Source: Psychroserpens sp. NJDZ02 (GTDB lineage Bacteria > Bacteroidota > Bacteroidia > Flavobacteriales > Flavobacteriaceae). From it: a stretch of 64,000 nucleotides of DNA. Positions within the stretch are counted from its first letter, which is position 1. Every line of letters begins with the position of its first letter. Location of the stretch: the NCBI RefSeq assembly GCF_004843725.1, contig NZ_CP039451.1, positions 3,664,001-3,728,000 on the forward strand, written 5' to 3'. A model generated the notes under the pieces. It saw only the letters and a program-made list of their open reading frames with translations. It did no database searches and was not told the DNA's origin. This document shows, one piece after another, positions 34,959 to 43,567 of this stretch. Made by a program: the position numbers and the translations under genes.

Positions 34959-35900
34959 ATGAAAGCAATAGTATTAGAAAAAGCAGGAGGACCAGAAAAC
35001 CTTCATTTAGCAGAAGTAGAAAAGCCAAGCATAAAAGAAAACGAAGTGTTAGTTGCTGTTAAAGCAATTTCATTAAACCCTGCAGATGTAAAACCAAAGT
35101 ATGCTGACACAATGTTGGATTCAATGTACGGTAAAAATCGTCCAGTTATTTTAGGATGGGATATTGCAGGAACAGTAACTGAGGCTGGTACAGCCGTTAC
35201 CGATTTTAAAGTAGGTGATACTGTTTTTGGGATGGTAAACTTTCCAGGAGCAGGTAAAGCATACGCGGAATTTGTTGCAGCTCCAGAAGCTCATTTAGCA
35301 CTTATGCCAAGCAACGTTTCTTTTGAAGAAGCTGCTGCGACCACTTTGGCTGCTTTAACGGCATTACAAATTTTAGAAGGAAAAATTAATAAAGGAGATA
35401 AAGTTTTAATTCAAGCTGGTTCTGGTGGAGTTGGTCATTTTGCAATTCAAATAGCAAAGAGTTTTGGTGCGTATGTTATTGCAACTGCATCAGCTAAAAA
35501 CAAAGATTTCATACTGTCTATTGGTGCAGATGAAGCTATAGATTATCACACACAAAAATTTGAAGAAATCTTATCTGATATCGCCTTTGTATTAGATACT
35601 CAAGGTGGTCAAGTATTAGTGAACTCCACTAAGGTTTTAAAAGATGGAGGAACAGTAATTACCACTTTTGGTATGGATATGCCCGAGGAAGCTAAAGCTA
35701 TAGCAGAGAAAGAAAACAAAACGGTTTCTAATATTTTAGTGCATTCTAGCGCTAAAGATATGAACACTTTAAAAGGAATGTTAGAAAGTGGTGCTATTAA
35801 ACCAAATATCTATAAAACCTTTGCTTTTGAAGATATGGCAGACGCACATAGAGAAGTTGAAAAAGGAAGAACAGTTGGTAAAGTAATTGTTACTATTTAA
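34959..35900 (+). CDS. NADP-dependent quinone oxidoreductase-like MDR (copy 2)
   Basis: 313 aa, same architecture as copy 1, with 'IQAGSGGVGHFAIQIAK' and 'GWDIAGTVTEAGTAVTD'. It differs from copy 3 (39527-40468) at about 18 residues, and parts of the DNA are nearly identical even at silent sites, pointing to recent duplication or gene conversion. It precedes a haloalkane-dehalogenase-like gene. Confidence 0.88.
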   Translation: MKAIVLEKAGGPENLHLAEVEKPSIKENEVLVAVKAISLNPADVKPKYADTMLDSMYGKNRPVILGWDIAGTVTEAGTAVTDFKVGDTVFGMVNFPGAGKAYAEFVAAPEAHLALMPSNVSFEEAAATTLAALTALQILEGKINKGDKVLIQAGSGGVGHFAIQIAKSFGAYVIATASAKNKDFILSIGADEAIDYHTQKFEEILSDIAFVLDTQGGQVLVNSTKVLKDGGTVITTFGMDMPEEAKAIAEKENKTVSNILVHSSAKDMNTLKGMLESGAIKPNIYKTFAFEDMADAHREVEKGRTVGKVIVTI

Positions 35901-35913
35901 GAGCAATTTGGTT

Positions 35914-36852
35914 ATGGAAAATAATAATTCTACAAATGCTTTAATTTTTAACAAAGATGCATCAAACCAGAAGAAAAGACCTTTTCTAGTAGATAAAGAA
36001 GAGTATCCTTTTAAAAGTAATTGGTATGACAAAGACGGTGTTTCGATGCACTACATAGATGAAGGAAAAGGCATACCTATTGTATTAGCACACGGAAATC
36101 CAGAATGGTCATTTATATATAGAAATATTATAAAAGAGTTATCTGGTGAAGCAAGATTAATAGCTTATGATTTACCAGGTTTTGGATTTTCAGATACGCC
36201 TAAAGATTTTGATTATACGCCACAGGAGCACGCAAAATGGGTAAAATCTTTGGTGCTTGATCATTTAAAACTTGAAAAGTTTATTTTGGTTGTGCAAGAT
36301 TGGGGCGGACCAACTGCATTGCATCTTGCTACAAACCATCCAAATAGGATTCTAGGAACCGTTATTTCTAATACTTGGGCGTGGAAAGCGAATCCTGAAT
36401 CAGAAAAATTTTCTAATTTCTTTAAAACGGAAGAAGGAAAGAGACTTATTTATGAGGAAAATTATTTTGTAAGAACATTGCTTTTAAAAAGTATGAATAA
36501 AAAATCTGGCAATAATCAAGCGATTATTAATGCTTATGAAATGGCATTTCCAACACCAGAATCTAGAAAAGGAACATTGATTTTTCCACAGCATATTACA
36601 CTTTCAGAATCTTGGTTTCTAGAAATAGAAGAAAAATTACACCTTTTAGCAGACAAGCCAGTGGAATTGATTTTTGGTGAGAAAAATAGAACTCTAGGAA
36701 ATCCAGAATCTATTGCTAAATGGCGTTCTTATTATCCAAATGCAAATGTTCAATTATTGCCTAATGCAGATCATTTTACGCAAGAGGAAAGCCCTGAGAG
36801 TTTTGTGTTTGCGCTTAGACGAATATTAAAAGAGCATAAGAATTCTATATAA
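35914..36852 (+). CDS. Alpha/beta hydrolase, haloalkane dehalogenase-like
   Basis: 312 aa. Oxyanion motif 'AHGNPEWSFIYRNI', nucleophile Asp129 followed by Trp130 in 'VVQDWGGPTALHLA', and catalytic His287 in 'LPNADHFTQEE'. An Asp nucleophile in Q-D-W-G-G is the hallmark of haloalkane dehalogenases (also seen in epoxide hydrolases). Trp130 would be one halide-stabilising residue. A TTG start at 35887 would overlap the preceding gene. The ATG at 35914 gives a normal length. Epoxide or halide hydrolysis would fit a detoxification cluster. Confidence 0.85.
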   Translation: MENNNSTNALIFNKDASNQKKRPFLVDKEEYPFKSNWYDKDGVSMHYIDEGKGIPIVLAHGNPEWSFIYRNIIKELSGEARLIAYDLPGFGFSDTPKDFDYTPQEHAKWVKSLVLDHLKLEKFILVVQDWGGPTALHLATNHPNRILGTVISNTWAWKANPESEKFSNFFKTEEGKRLIYEENYFVRTLLLKSMNKKSGNNQAIINAYEMAFPTPESRKGTLIFPQHITLSESWFLEIEEKLHLLADKPVELIFGEKNRTLGNPESIAKWRSYYPNANVQLLPNADHFTQEESPESFVFALRRILKEHKNSI

Positions 36853-36876
36853 ATAGCAATAAAAAAACGAGATAAG

Positions 36877-37503
36877 ATGATAAAAGTTATAGGTCAGTTT
36901 GAAGTAAAACCAGCATTCCGTTCTCAATTTAAAGAGGCTTTAATGACTGTAAAAAAGGGAAGTGTTGAAGAACCAGGATGTTTGGGAATTCGCTTGTTTG
37001 AAGATAAGCAAAACCCTAATATGTTTTTTGGATATGAATTGTTTACAGGAGAAGAGGCTGTGGCATTTCATCGTTCTCAACCCTACGAACTAAAACTAGC
37101 AGAATTAGCAAATGAAGCACTTGTAAATCCACCTAAAGCTTATGTTTTGATTGGTGAAGTTTCCGCAGAAAAAGGAGTTGAAGAGTTTAGCAGTACTGCA
37201 AATTCAGCAGAACTACGTGTTATTGCTTTGTTTGATATTAAAGCTGATGAAAACAAAAAACTGATCGCACAATACGAGAAGCAAATTCCGAATGTGCGAG
37301 CACAAGATGATTGTGTTTCTTTCAATGCATATACGGTTTTAGAAAATCCAAATCAGTTAGTGGTTATTGAAGAATGGAAGACGCAAGAATTTGCTCAGAA
37401 GTTTTCTACAACAGACGCACTTTCTATGGAAACAGGTAAAGTGTTATCAGAAACATTAGAACGTCCTATTCCAGAATATTTACATCAAGTAAACGAGATA
37501 TGA
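36877..37503 (+). CDS. Protein with two ABM monooxygenase domains (second)
   Basis: 208 aa, tandem ABM domains (1-97: 'KVIGQFEVKPAFRSQFKEAL', 'IRLFEDKQNPNMFFGYELF'; 110-205: 'VIALFDIKADENKKLIAQ', 'AYTVLENPNQLVVIEEW'). Paralogue of the 29219-29842 product. The stop overlaps the next start by 4 bases (ATGA at 37500). A remnant of a third copy's C-terminus lies at 41985-42068. Confidence 0.85.
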   Translation: MIKVIGQFEVKPAFRSQFKEALMTVKKGSVEEPGCLGIRLFEDKQNPNMFFGYELFTGEEAVAFHRSQPYELKLAELANEALVNPPKAYVLIGEVSAEKGVEEFSSTANSAELRVIALFDIKADENKKLIAQYEKQIPNVRAQDDCVSFNAYTVLENPNQLVVIEEWKTQEFAQKFSTTDALSMETGKVLSETLERPIPEYLHQVNEI

Positions 37504-39338
37504 AAAATTCAATTTACACAATAGTAGTACTGCTAGTCATTGTATTAGCAGGATGTAAGGACAAAGAAGTGCCAAAAGTTTCAACAGATAAAGAAAGTGA
37601 GGAGCTAATTGCTAACGATTTTTCTGTAGCTATAAAATGGGAATTAGACGGGTTTAAAATGCCGGAATCTGTGTATGCCTCACCAAATCATAAATGGTTG
37701 TATGTTTCTAACACCAATGGTGCAGCACCTGGTTTTATAAGTCGAGTTTCTAAAGATGGAGTAATTGACAACCTTAATTGGACTACCGGATTAACTGCTC
37801 CTACAGGTTCTGATATTTATAAAAACACCTTGTATGTTGCCGACCAAAAGCAAGTGCATCTTATAAATCTAGATAACGGAAGTATCATAAAAAGTTACAC
37901 AGACAACGAAGCAGGTTCTTTAAATGACTTAACCATAAACCAAAAAACAGGACAAGTTTTTATTTCTGATGTGCCTGGAGGTAAAATTTACACTATTGAG
38001 AATGACAAATTAGTGGTGTGGTTACAGTCGGATAAAATTCCGTTTCCGAATGGTGTTTTTGTAGAAAACAACACGTTGGTTGTTGCTAATTACGGATTAG
38101 AAAATGGAGAAGGATTAATGCGAAAAGAATGGAAACCTGAAGATTTTGGTTCATTATATAACATTGATATCACCTCTAAAAAGGTAACGTTAATTACTTC
38201 TTCAAATAAAAAAGGAGTGTTTGATGGTGTTACATCTTTTAACGGTGTTTTACTTGCCAGCAGTAACCCAACAGGACAATTATTCACGTTTGATGGTGAT
38301 AAAAGCTATTTAATTGATGCGTCTTCCAAAGGAATTGCAGACATTAATACAGATGGTAAAATCATTTATGCACCTTATATTTTCGATAATAAATTGATTG
38401 CCTACCAGCCCGTTTCTTGGGATAGAATTACTACTAAAGAAGATTATATAGAAAAAGGAGCCGACAATTATTATGGTGATGAAGGTGGAGCGTCTATTGC
38501 TACAAGTGACGGAATAATTAAAGGAAACTTTGGCGGACAAGAATTAAAAGGAACTTGGGATTGGCAAGGCGAATATTTCTGTAGAACAAGTACACTAGGA
38601 ACGATGGATTTAGGTTCAGACTGTATTCAGATTGATGTTACAGATACTAAAATGCGATTAATTTTAAATAAAGGAACAGGAATGTCTGTAGTTTATGATA
38701 AAAAGAAAGACCCAGAAATTACCATTTTATCAACTTTTAAAATAAAATCGGATAAGATTGATTTGTTTAAAAAGGAAATGCTAGCCAATCAAGATGTGGT
38801 GCGTAAAGAGGCTGGAACTTTAGAAATGAAGTTGTTTCAAGATAAAAACAATCCAGAAAATTTTTTGGTCTTCGGAATAAATGAAGGAGAAAAGACTTTA
38901 GAATCTCATACGGAAGCAGTAGACAAAAGAGGAATTGCAGATCGCGTAAAATCGGCTTTGATAGAAGCGCCTAAAACCTTGTTTTTAAATAACGAAAAAC
39001 CATTACCAACTAATAATTTTAGTCAAATTAAAGTGGACAATAATGAAGTGTTATTGTTTTTCATTTTTGAAATTAAAGAAGGCTATAAAGAAGAGTTTGT
39101 GAAACAATTAATAAAGCACACAGAACTTACCAGACAAGAAGAAGGCAACATCCGTTTTGATTTTTACAGCATTAAAGGAAAAGAAAATTCTTTTGCATTG
39201 CAACAACGTTGGAAAAATGATGAAGCTGGTGTTACCCACAGAAAACAATCGTATACACAGGTTACAGATAAATTAATGAAAGAGGCTATTATAGCATCTT
39301 CGCAGCAAGAATTTTTTGTGAATCAGATAGAAAAATAG
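37500..39338 (+). CDS. Lipoprotein fusion: SMP-30-type propeller + C-terminal module + two ABM domains
   Basis: 612 aa. Lipobox 'VIVLAGC' (Cys19). Propeller about 45-310 ('MPESVYASPNHKWLYVSN', 'VFISDVPGGKIYTIE'), a module about 312-405 ('GTWDWQGEYFCRTSTLGTM') shared with the 31647-33326 protein, then two ABM domains (about 408-500 and 515-610: 'ILSTFKIKSDKIDLFKKEM', 'LFFIFEIKEGYKEEFVKQL'). ABM domains are normally cytoplasmic single units. Here they are exported and fused to a propeller. Translationally coupled to the ABM gene upstream. Confidence 0.82.
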   Translation: MKNSIYTIVVLLVIVLAGCKDKEVPKVSTDKESEELIANDFSVAIKWELDGFKMPESVYASPNHKWLYVSNTNGAAPGFISRVSKDGVIDNLNWTTGLTAPTGSDIYKNTLYVADQKQVHLINLDNGSIIKSYTDNEAGSLNDLTINQKTGQVFISDVPGGKIYTIENDKLVVWLQSDKIPFPNGVFVENNTLVVANYGLENGEGLMRKEWKPEDFGSLYNIDITSKKVTLITSSNKKGVFDGVTSFNGVLLASSNPTGQLFTFDGDKSYLIDASSKGIADINTDGKIIYAPYIFDNKLIAYQPVSWDRITTKEDYIEKGADNYYGDEGGASIATSDGIIKGNFGGQELKGTWDWQGEYFCRTSTLGTMDLGSDCIQIDVTDTKMRLILNKGTGMSVVYDKKKDPEITILSTFKIKSDKIDLFKKEMLANQDVVRKEAGTLEMKLFQDKNNPENFLVFGINEGEKTLESHTEAVDKRGIADRVKSALIEAPKTLFLNNEKPLPTNNFSQIKVDNNEVLLFFIFEIKEGYKEEFVKQLIKHTELTRQEEGNIRFDFYSIKGKENSFALQQRWKNDEAGVTHRKQSYTQVTDKLMKEAIIASSQQEFFVNQIEK

Positions 39339-39474
39339 AAAAGAGAAATCCTAAAACTTTTAATCAGAGCGGTTTTTCTTAACGAAATCATAAAGTATTC
39401 AATTGAAATCTATTAAGGCATAAAAGTACACTAGATGGGACCATTTTTACCATTCCCCTCCTTTCTAATCCTTC

Positions 39475-39482
39475 TAGTTTTG
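39475..39482 (+). promoter_or_regulatory. Possible internal promoter -7 element TAGTTTTG
   Basis: Fits TAnnTTTG in the 188-base gap before the third MDR copy. No -33 TTG at the expected distance. It could give separate expression of the MDR-ALDH pair. Confidence 0.35.
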
Positions 39483-39526
39483 CCTTGTATTTAATTAACA
39501 ATAAATCAATTTAAAACATTCACTAT

Positions 39527-40468
39527 ATGAAAGCTATTGTATTAGAAAAAGCTGGAGGACCCGAGAACCTTCACTTAGCAGAAGTAGCAAAACCAACTAT
39601 TAAGGATAATGAAGTGCTTGTTGGCGTAGAAGCAATTTCACTTAATCCTGCAGATGTAAAACCAAAGTATCAGGAACCCATGTTGGATTCAATGTACGGT
39701 AAAAACCGTCCTGTTATTTTAGGTTGGGATATTGCAGGCACAGTAACTGAGGCTGGTACAGCCGTTTCCGATTTTAAAGTAGGTGATGCTGTTTTTGGAA
39801 TGGTAAACTTTCCAGGAGCAGGTAAAGCATACGCAGAATTTGTTGCAGCACCAGAAGCTCATTTAGCACTCATGCCAAGTAACGTTTCTTTTGAAGAAGC
39901 TGCAGCAACTACTTTGGCTGCTTTAACGGCTTTACAAATATTAGAAGGAAAAATTAAAAAAGGTGACAGAGTTTTAATACAGGCAGGTTCTGGTGGTGTT
40001 GGTCATTTTGCAATACAAATAGCAAAAAGCTTTGGTGCGTATGTAATTACTACTGCTTCAGCAAAAAACAAAGATTTTGTACTATCTATTGGTGCAGATG
40101 AAGCTATTGATTATCATACCCAAAAATTTGAAGAGTTGTTGTCTGATATAGACTTTGTTTTAGATACTCAAGGTGGTCAGGTATTAGTGAACTCCACTAA
40201 GGTTTTAAAAGATGGAGGAACAGTAATTACCACTTTTGGTATGGATATGCCCGAAGAAGCTAAAGCTATAGCAGAGAAAGGAAACAAAACGGTTTCTAAT
40301 ATTTTAGTGCATTCAAGCGCTAAAGACATGAACACTTTAAAAGGAATGTTAGAAAGCGGAGCTATTAAACCAAACATCTATAAAACCTTTGCTTTTGAAG
40401 ACATGGCAGACGCACATAGAGAAGTAGAAAAAGGAAGAACGGTTGGCAAAGTGATTGTTACTCTTTAA
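39527..40468 (+). CDS. NADP-dependent quinone oxidoreductase-like MDR (copy 3)
   Basis: 313 aa, nearly the same as copy 2, with the cofactor site 'IQAGSGGVGHFAIQIAK'. Substitutions are scattered, mostly in the first 65 residues. The 3' half (for example 40160-40318) is almost base-identical to 35592-35750. Followed 26 bases later by an aldehyde dehydrogenase gene, as a redox pair. Confidence 0.88.
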   Translation: MKAIVLEKAGGPENLHLAEVAKPTIKDNEVLVGVEAISLNPADVKPKYQEPMLDSMYGKNRPVILGWDIAGTVTEAGTAVSDFKVGDAVFGMVNFPGAGKAYAEFVAAPEAHLALMPSNVSFEEAAATTLAALTALQILEGKIKKGDRVLIQAGSGGVGHFAIQIAKSFGAYVITTASAKNKDFVLSIGADEAIDYHTQKFEELLSDIDFVLDTQGGQVLVNSTKVLKDGGTVITTFGMDMPEEAKAIAEKGNKTVSNILVHSSAKDMNTLKGMLESGAIKPNIYKTFAFEDMADAHREVEKGRTVGKVIVTL

Positions 40469-40494
40469 TTAAGAACATATAAAACATACCGAAA

Positions 40495-41985
40495 ATGAAA
40501 ACACAAGAAGAATTACCTAATTACACCAAAAAAATATTTGTTGGTGGCGAATGGAAAGACGGAAAAGGACCAGTAATAAAAGATATTAACCCTTGGAATC
40601 AAGAGGAATTATTTTCTTTAAGTAGTGCAACAGAAGATGATGTAAATGAAGCTTTTGAAACGGCTGCAATTGCGCAAAAAAAATGGGCTGCAGTATTACC
40701 TCCAGAAAAGAGCAGAATGATGCAGAAACTAGCTACGGTTGTTAGAAATCGTAAACAAGAGTTTGCAGAATGGGCACGAAAAGAAGTAGGAGCAACTTTA
40801 GCGAAAGGCTATTTTGAAGCTGAGTTAGTAGCTAGTGTTTTTGAAAGCGCTGTGCATTTACCATTATTAGTAGAAGGTAAAATTTTACCAAGAGATATAG
40901 AGGGTAAAGAATCTATTGCAGTAAGAAAACCATTAGGAGTCATTGGTCTAATTTCTCCTTGGAATTTCCCTGGACAATTAACTGCGCGTACTTTAGGTCC
41001 TGCCTTAGCAGTAGGTAATGCAGTGGTTTTAAAACCAGCATCGACATCTATAGTGACTGGAGGATTAATTTTTGCTTCATTTTTAGAAGAAGCAGGTTTC
41101 CCAAAAGGGTTATTAAGTGTATTACCTGGTGGTGGTAGTACTATTGGGACAGCAATTACAAAGCATCCAATCTCAAAATTAATTTCTTTTACAGGTTCAA
41201 CTCCGGTTGGTCGTCAAGTAGGGCAAAATGCGTTGAGTGCCGATATTATTAAAAATATCGAATTAGAATTGGGTGGTAACAGCCCGTTTGTAGTACTTGA
41301 AGATGCAGATATTGATCAAGCTGTAGAAGCTGCTGCTTGGGGTAAATTTATGAACCAAGGTCAGATTTGTATGGCTATAAACAGAATTATCGTAGAAGAT
41401 AAAGTCTATGACGAATTCACAGAGAAGTTTATTGCAAAAGTAAAAACCTTAAAACGTTTAGATATGAATGATCCTGACACGTTTGTAGGACCAATCATAG
41501 ATCAAGCACAATTTGACACCGTTAAAAACTTAATAGACCAAGCTAAAGCACAAGGTTATAAAATGGCTTTAGGTGGTGAAGCAGATGGCTTACATATGCC
41601 GCCACACGTTTTTGTAGATACAGATGAAAACTGTCCGTTATTCAAAAACGAGATTTTTGGACCTGCAGTATCTATTACACGTGCTAAAGATATGGAAGAC
41701 GCATTGCGTTTAGCTAATGCTACAGATTTTGGTTTGTCTAGTTCTGTATTTACACAAGACGAAGCTAAAGGAATGGCATTTGCACAAGGTATTGAAGCTG
41801 GTATGACGCATATTAATGACCAACCGGTAAATGATAGTGCTTATGCACCATTTGGAGGTGTTAAAAACTCAGGTTTAGGTCGTTTTAATGGACAATGGGG
41901 AGTTAAATCGTTTACCGTAGCACATTGGATTACCATTCAGAAAACACCAAGAAAATATCCGTTTAAAGCATCAGATTTTCAATAG
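40495..41985 (+). CDS. Aldehyde dehydrogenase family protein
   Basis: 496 aa NAD(P)-dependent aldehyde dehydrogenase. Catalytic Cys292 in 'NQGQICMAINR', general base Glu in 'IELELGGNSPFVVL', nucleotide site 'FTGSTPVGRQVG' and 'PWNFPGQLTARTLGPALAVG'. The family resembles benzaldehyde/vanillin-type dehydrogenases by overall motif pattern, though the substrate cannot be fixed. Last intact gene of the HxlR-type cluster. A fragment of an ABM gene begins at its stop codon. Confidence 0.9.
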   Translation: MKTQEELPNYTKKIFVGGEWKDGKGPVIKDINPWNQEELFSLSSATEDDVNEAFETAAIAQKKWAAVLPPEKSRMMQKLATVVRNRKQEFAEWARKEVGATLAKGYFEAELVASVFESAVHLPLLVEGKILPRDIEGKESIAVRKPLGVIGLISPWNFPGQLTARTLGPALAVGNAVVLKPASTSIVTGGLIFASFLEEAGFPKGLLSVLPGGGSTIGTAITKHPISKLISFTGSTPVGRQVGQNALSADIIKNIELELGGNSPFVVLEDADIDQAVEAAAWGKFMNQGQICMAINRIIVEDKVYDEFTEKFIAKVKTLKRLDMNDPDTFVGPIIDQAQFDTVKNLIDQAKAQGYKMALGGEADGLHMPPHVFVDTDENCPLFKNEIFGPAVSITRAKDMEDALRLANATDFGLSSSVFTQDEAKGMAFAQGIEAGMTHINDQPVNDSAYAPFGGVKNSGLGRFNGQWGVKSFTVAHWITIQKTPRKYPFKASDFQ

Positions 41986-42068
41986 AAACAGGTAAAGTTT
42001 TATTTGTAACATTAGATAGCTCTATTCTTGAATATCTACATCAAATAAGCGAGCTTAAACACTATTAA
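41985..42068 (+). pseudogene. Remnant of an ABM gene C-terminus
   Basis: Starting on the last base of the ALDH stop codon, the sequence reads 'ETGKVLFVTLDSSILEYLHQ' and then 'ISELKHY' before TAA. The end of the intact ABM protein at 36877-37503 reads 'ETGKVLSETLERPIPEYLHQ' and 'VNEI'. The match in order and spacing is too close for chance. It is what remains of a third tandem ABM gene after rearrangement. Confidence 0.75.
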
Positions 42069-42274
42069 TCATTTAGTATAAATTCTTTTTTAACTAAACT
42101 GATCTAGGTCATTTGTAGGGCTTTTATTGAGGAGTAGTTTCGCCAATATAAGCTTTTAAATAGATGACCTAGTTTAGTAATTAAAGACAGTCATTAATAT
42201 GGCTTAAGAGTAGTACAGATGATAATAGTATAATTTAAAATCGTTAAGATTTTCTAAGACGAAAACCAAAAAAA

Positions 42275-43531
42275 ATGACAACCAACTTTAAAATAGTAGT
42301 AGCTTTTTGCTTTACAATGCTAGGTGCTTATGCCTTTGCACAAGATAGCATAGATACACTATCAGTAAAACAACAAAATAATACAAAAGACAATCAGGAT
42401 CCGCTTCCGGTTCGAGAAAAAAGGAGTCGTTATAATGAGAATCGGAAATCGAAGAAAATATCTCTCGATTTCATTGGTTATATTAAACTGATTGGCGGAG
42501 TCGATTTAGGGAATATTCAAAATACTAGCGAGTTTTATCCCAGTAAAATTCCCATTTATCCAACCTTGCGTGAAGAAAAACCTCGTAGTTTTTTAGATGC
42601 TAGACAAACACGACTTGCTGTAGATGGTGAGTATGAGGTGTCTAGTACCGATAAAGTACACATTTATGTGGAAATGGATTTTTTCAACACAGAAGCGGCT
42701 ACCAGCTTTGTACCACATTTACGCCATGCTTACGGAGAATATAAAGGGTTTTTAATTGGTCAAACGTGGAGTACCATGAAAAACACGTCAGCTTTTCCTG
42801 TACAAGTAGATTTCGAAGGACCTAATAGTATTACAGGACCTAGAAATCCAATGATTAGATATACGCAGTCCATCAATAACAAATATTCTTATGCTGTAGC
42901 TTTAGAAACGCATAGCGAAGATTATACCCCTTTTGATGCTAATATAGATGACAGTATGGCTTTTTTATATGTTCCAGATTTAATAGGATATATACAAAAG
43001 AACGGTAACTGGGGAAACCTTAGACTAACAGGGATTCTTAAAAACATGTCATATACAAATACCAGCTCAGATGCTATTAAAAGCATAACTAGTGGAGGTG
43101 CAGCGGTTTCTGGTATCGTTAAATTTTTTAATAGAAAAGAAATTAATGATGACATTCGGTTTAGCTACACGTATGGAGTTGGCATTGCACATTACATAAA
43201 CGATTTAAGAGGTCAAGGTTTAGATGCCGCACCAGATAATATAGGCGATATGTCACCAATACCTGTTATGGGCGGTTTTGTAGCCTACAAGCATGCATGG
43301 AGTAAAACAGCAACTTCTAGTGCTGTTTTTAGCTTTACGAGTATTGATAATTCTGATTATACAGAAGATAATATGTATGATTTTTCTACGTATGGCGCAG
43401 TAAATTATATGTGGTCTCCTGTAGATAGATTGGATTATGGAATAGAACTTATTTATGGAAAAAATCAAAATAAATTAGGTGATAACGGCGTAGGATACCG
43501 GGCACAATTCATGGCAATCTACCACCTATAA
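42275..43531 (+). CDS. DcaP-like outer membrane porin
   Basis: 418 aa with a signal peptide ('MLGAYAFAQ'), then a beta-barrel. 'ISLDFIGYIKLIGGVDLGN' opens the barrel and 'GFLIGQTWSTMKNTSAFP', 'VDFEGPNSITGPRNPMIRYT' are typical of DcaP-like trimeric porins, which admit small dicarboxylic acids. The end 'YRAQFMAIYHL' is a terminal barrel strand. It precedes an aspartate/alanine antiporter and an aspartate decarboxylase by short gaps, so it probably imports aspartate or similar acids across the outer membrane. Confidence 0.82.
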   Translation: MTTNFKIVVAFCFTMLGAYAFAQDSIDTLSVKQQNNTKDNQDPLPVREKRSRYNENRKSKKISLDFIGYIKLIGGVDLGNIQNTSEFYPSKIPIYPTLREEKPRSFLDARQTRLAVDGEYEVSSTDKVHIYVEMDFFNTEAATSFVPHLRHAYGEYKGFLIGQTWSTMKNTSAFPVQVDFEGPNSITGPRNPMIRYTQSINNKYSYAVALETHSEDYTPFDANIDDSMAFLYVPDLIGYIQKNGNWGNLRLTGILKNMSYTNTSSDAIKSITSGGAAVSGIVKFFNRKEINDDIRFSYTYGVGIAHYINDLRGQGLDAAPDNIGDMSPIPVMGGFVAYKHAWSKTATSSAVFSFTSIDNSDYTEDNMYDFSTYGAVNYMWSPVDRLDYGIELIYGKNQNKLGDNGVGYRAQFMAIYHL

Positions 43532-43567
43532 TCTAACTACAAATCAGAACTAAAATTAAAATAAATT

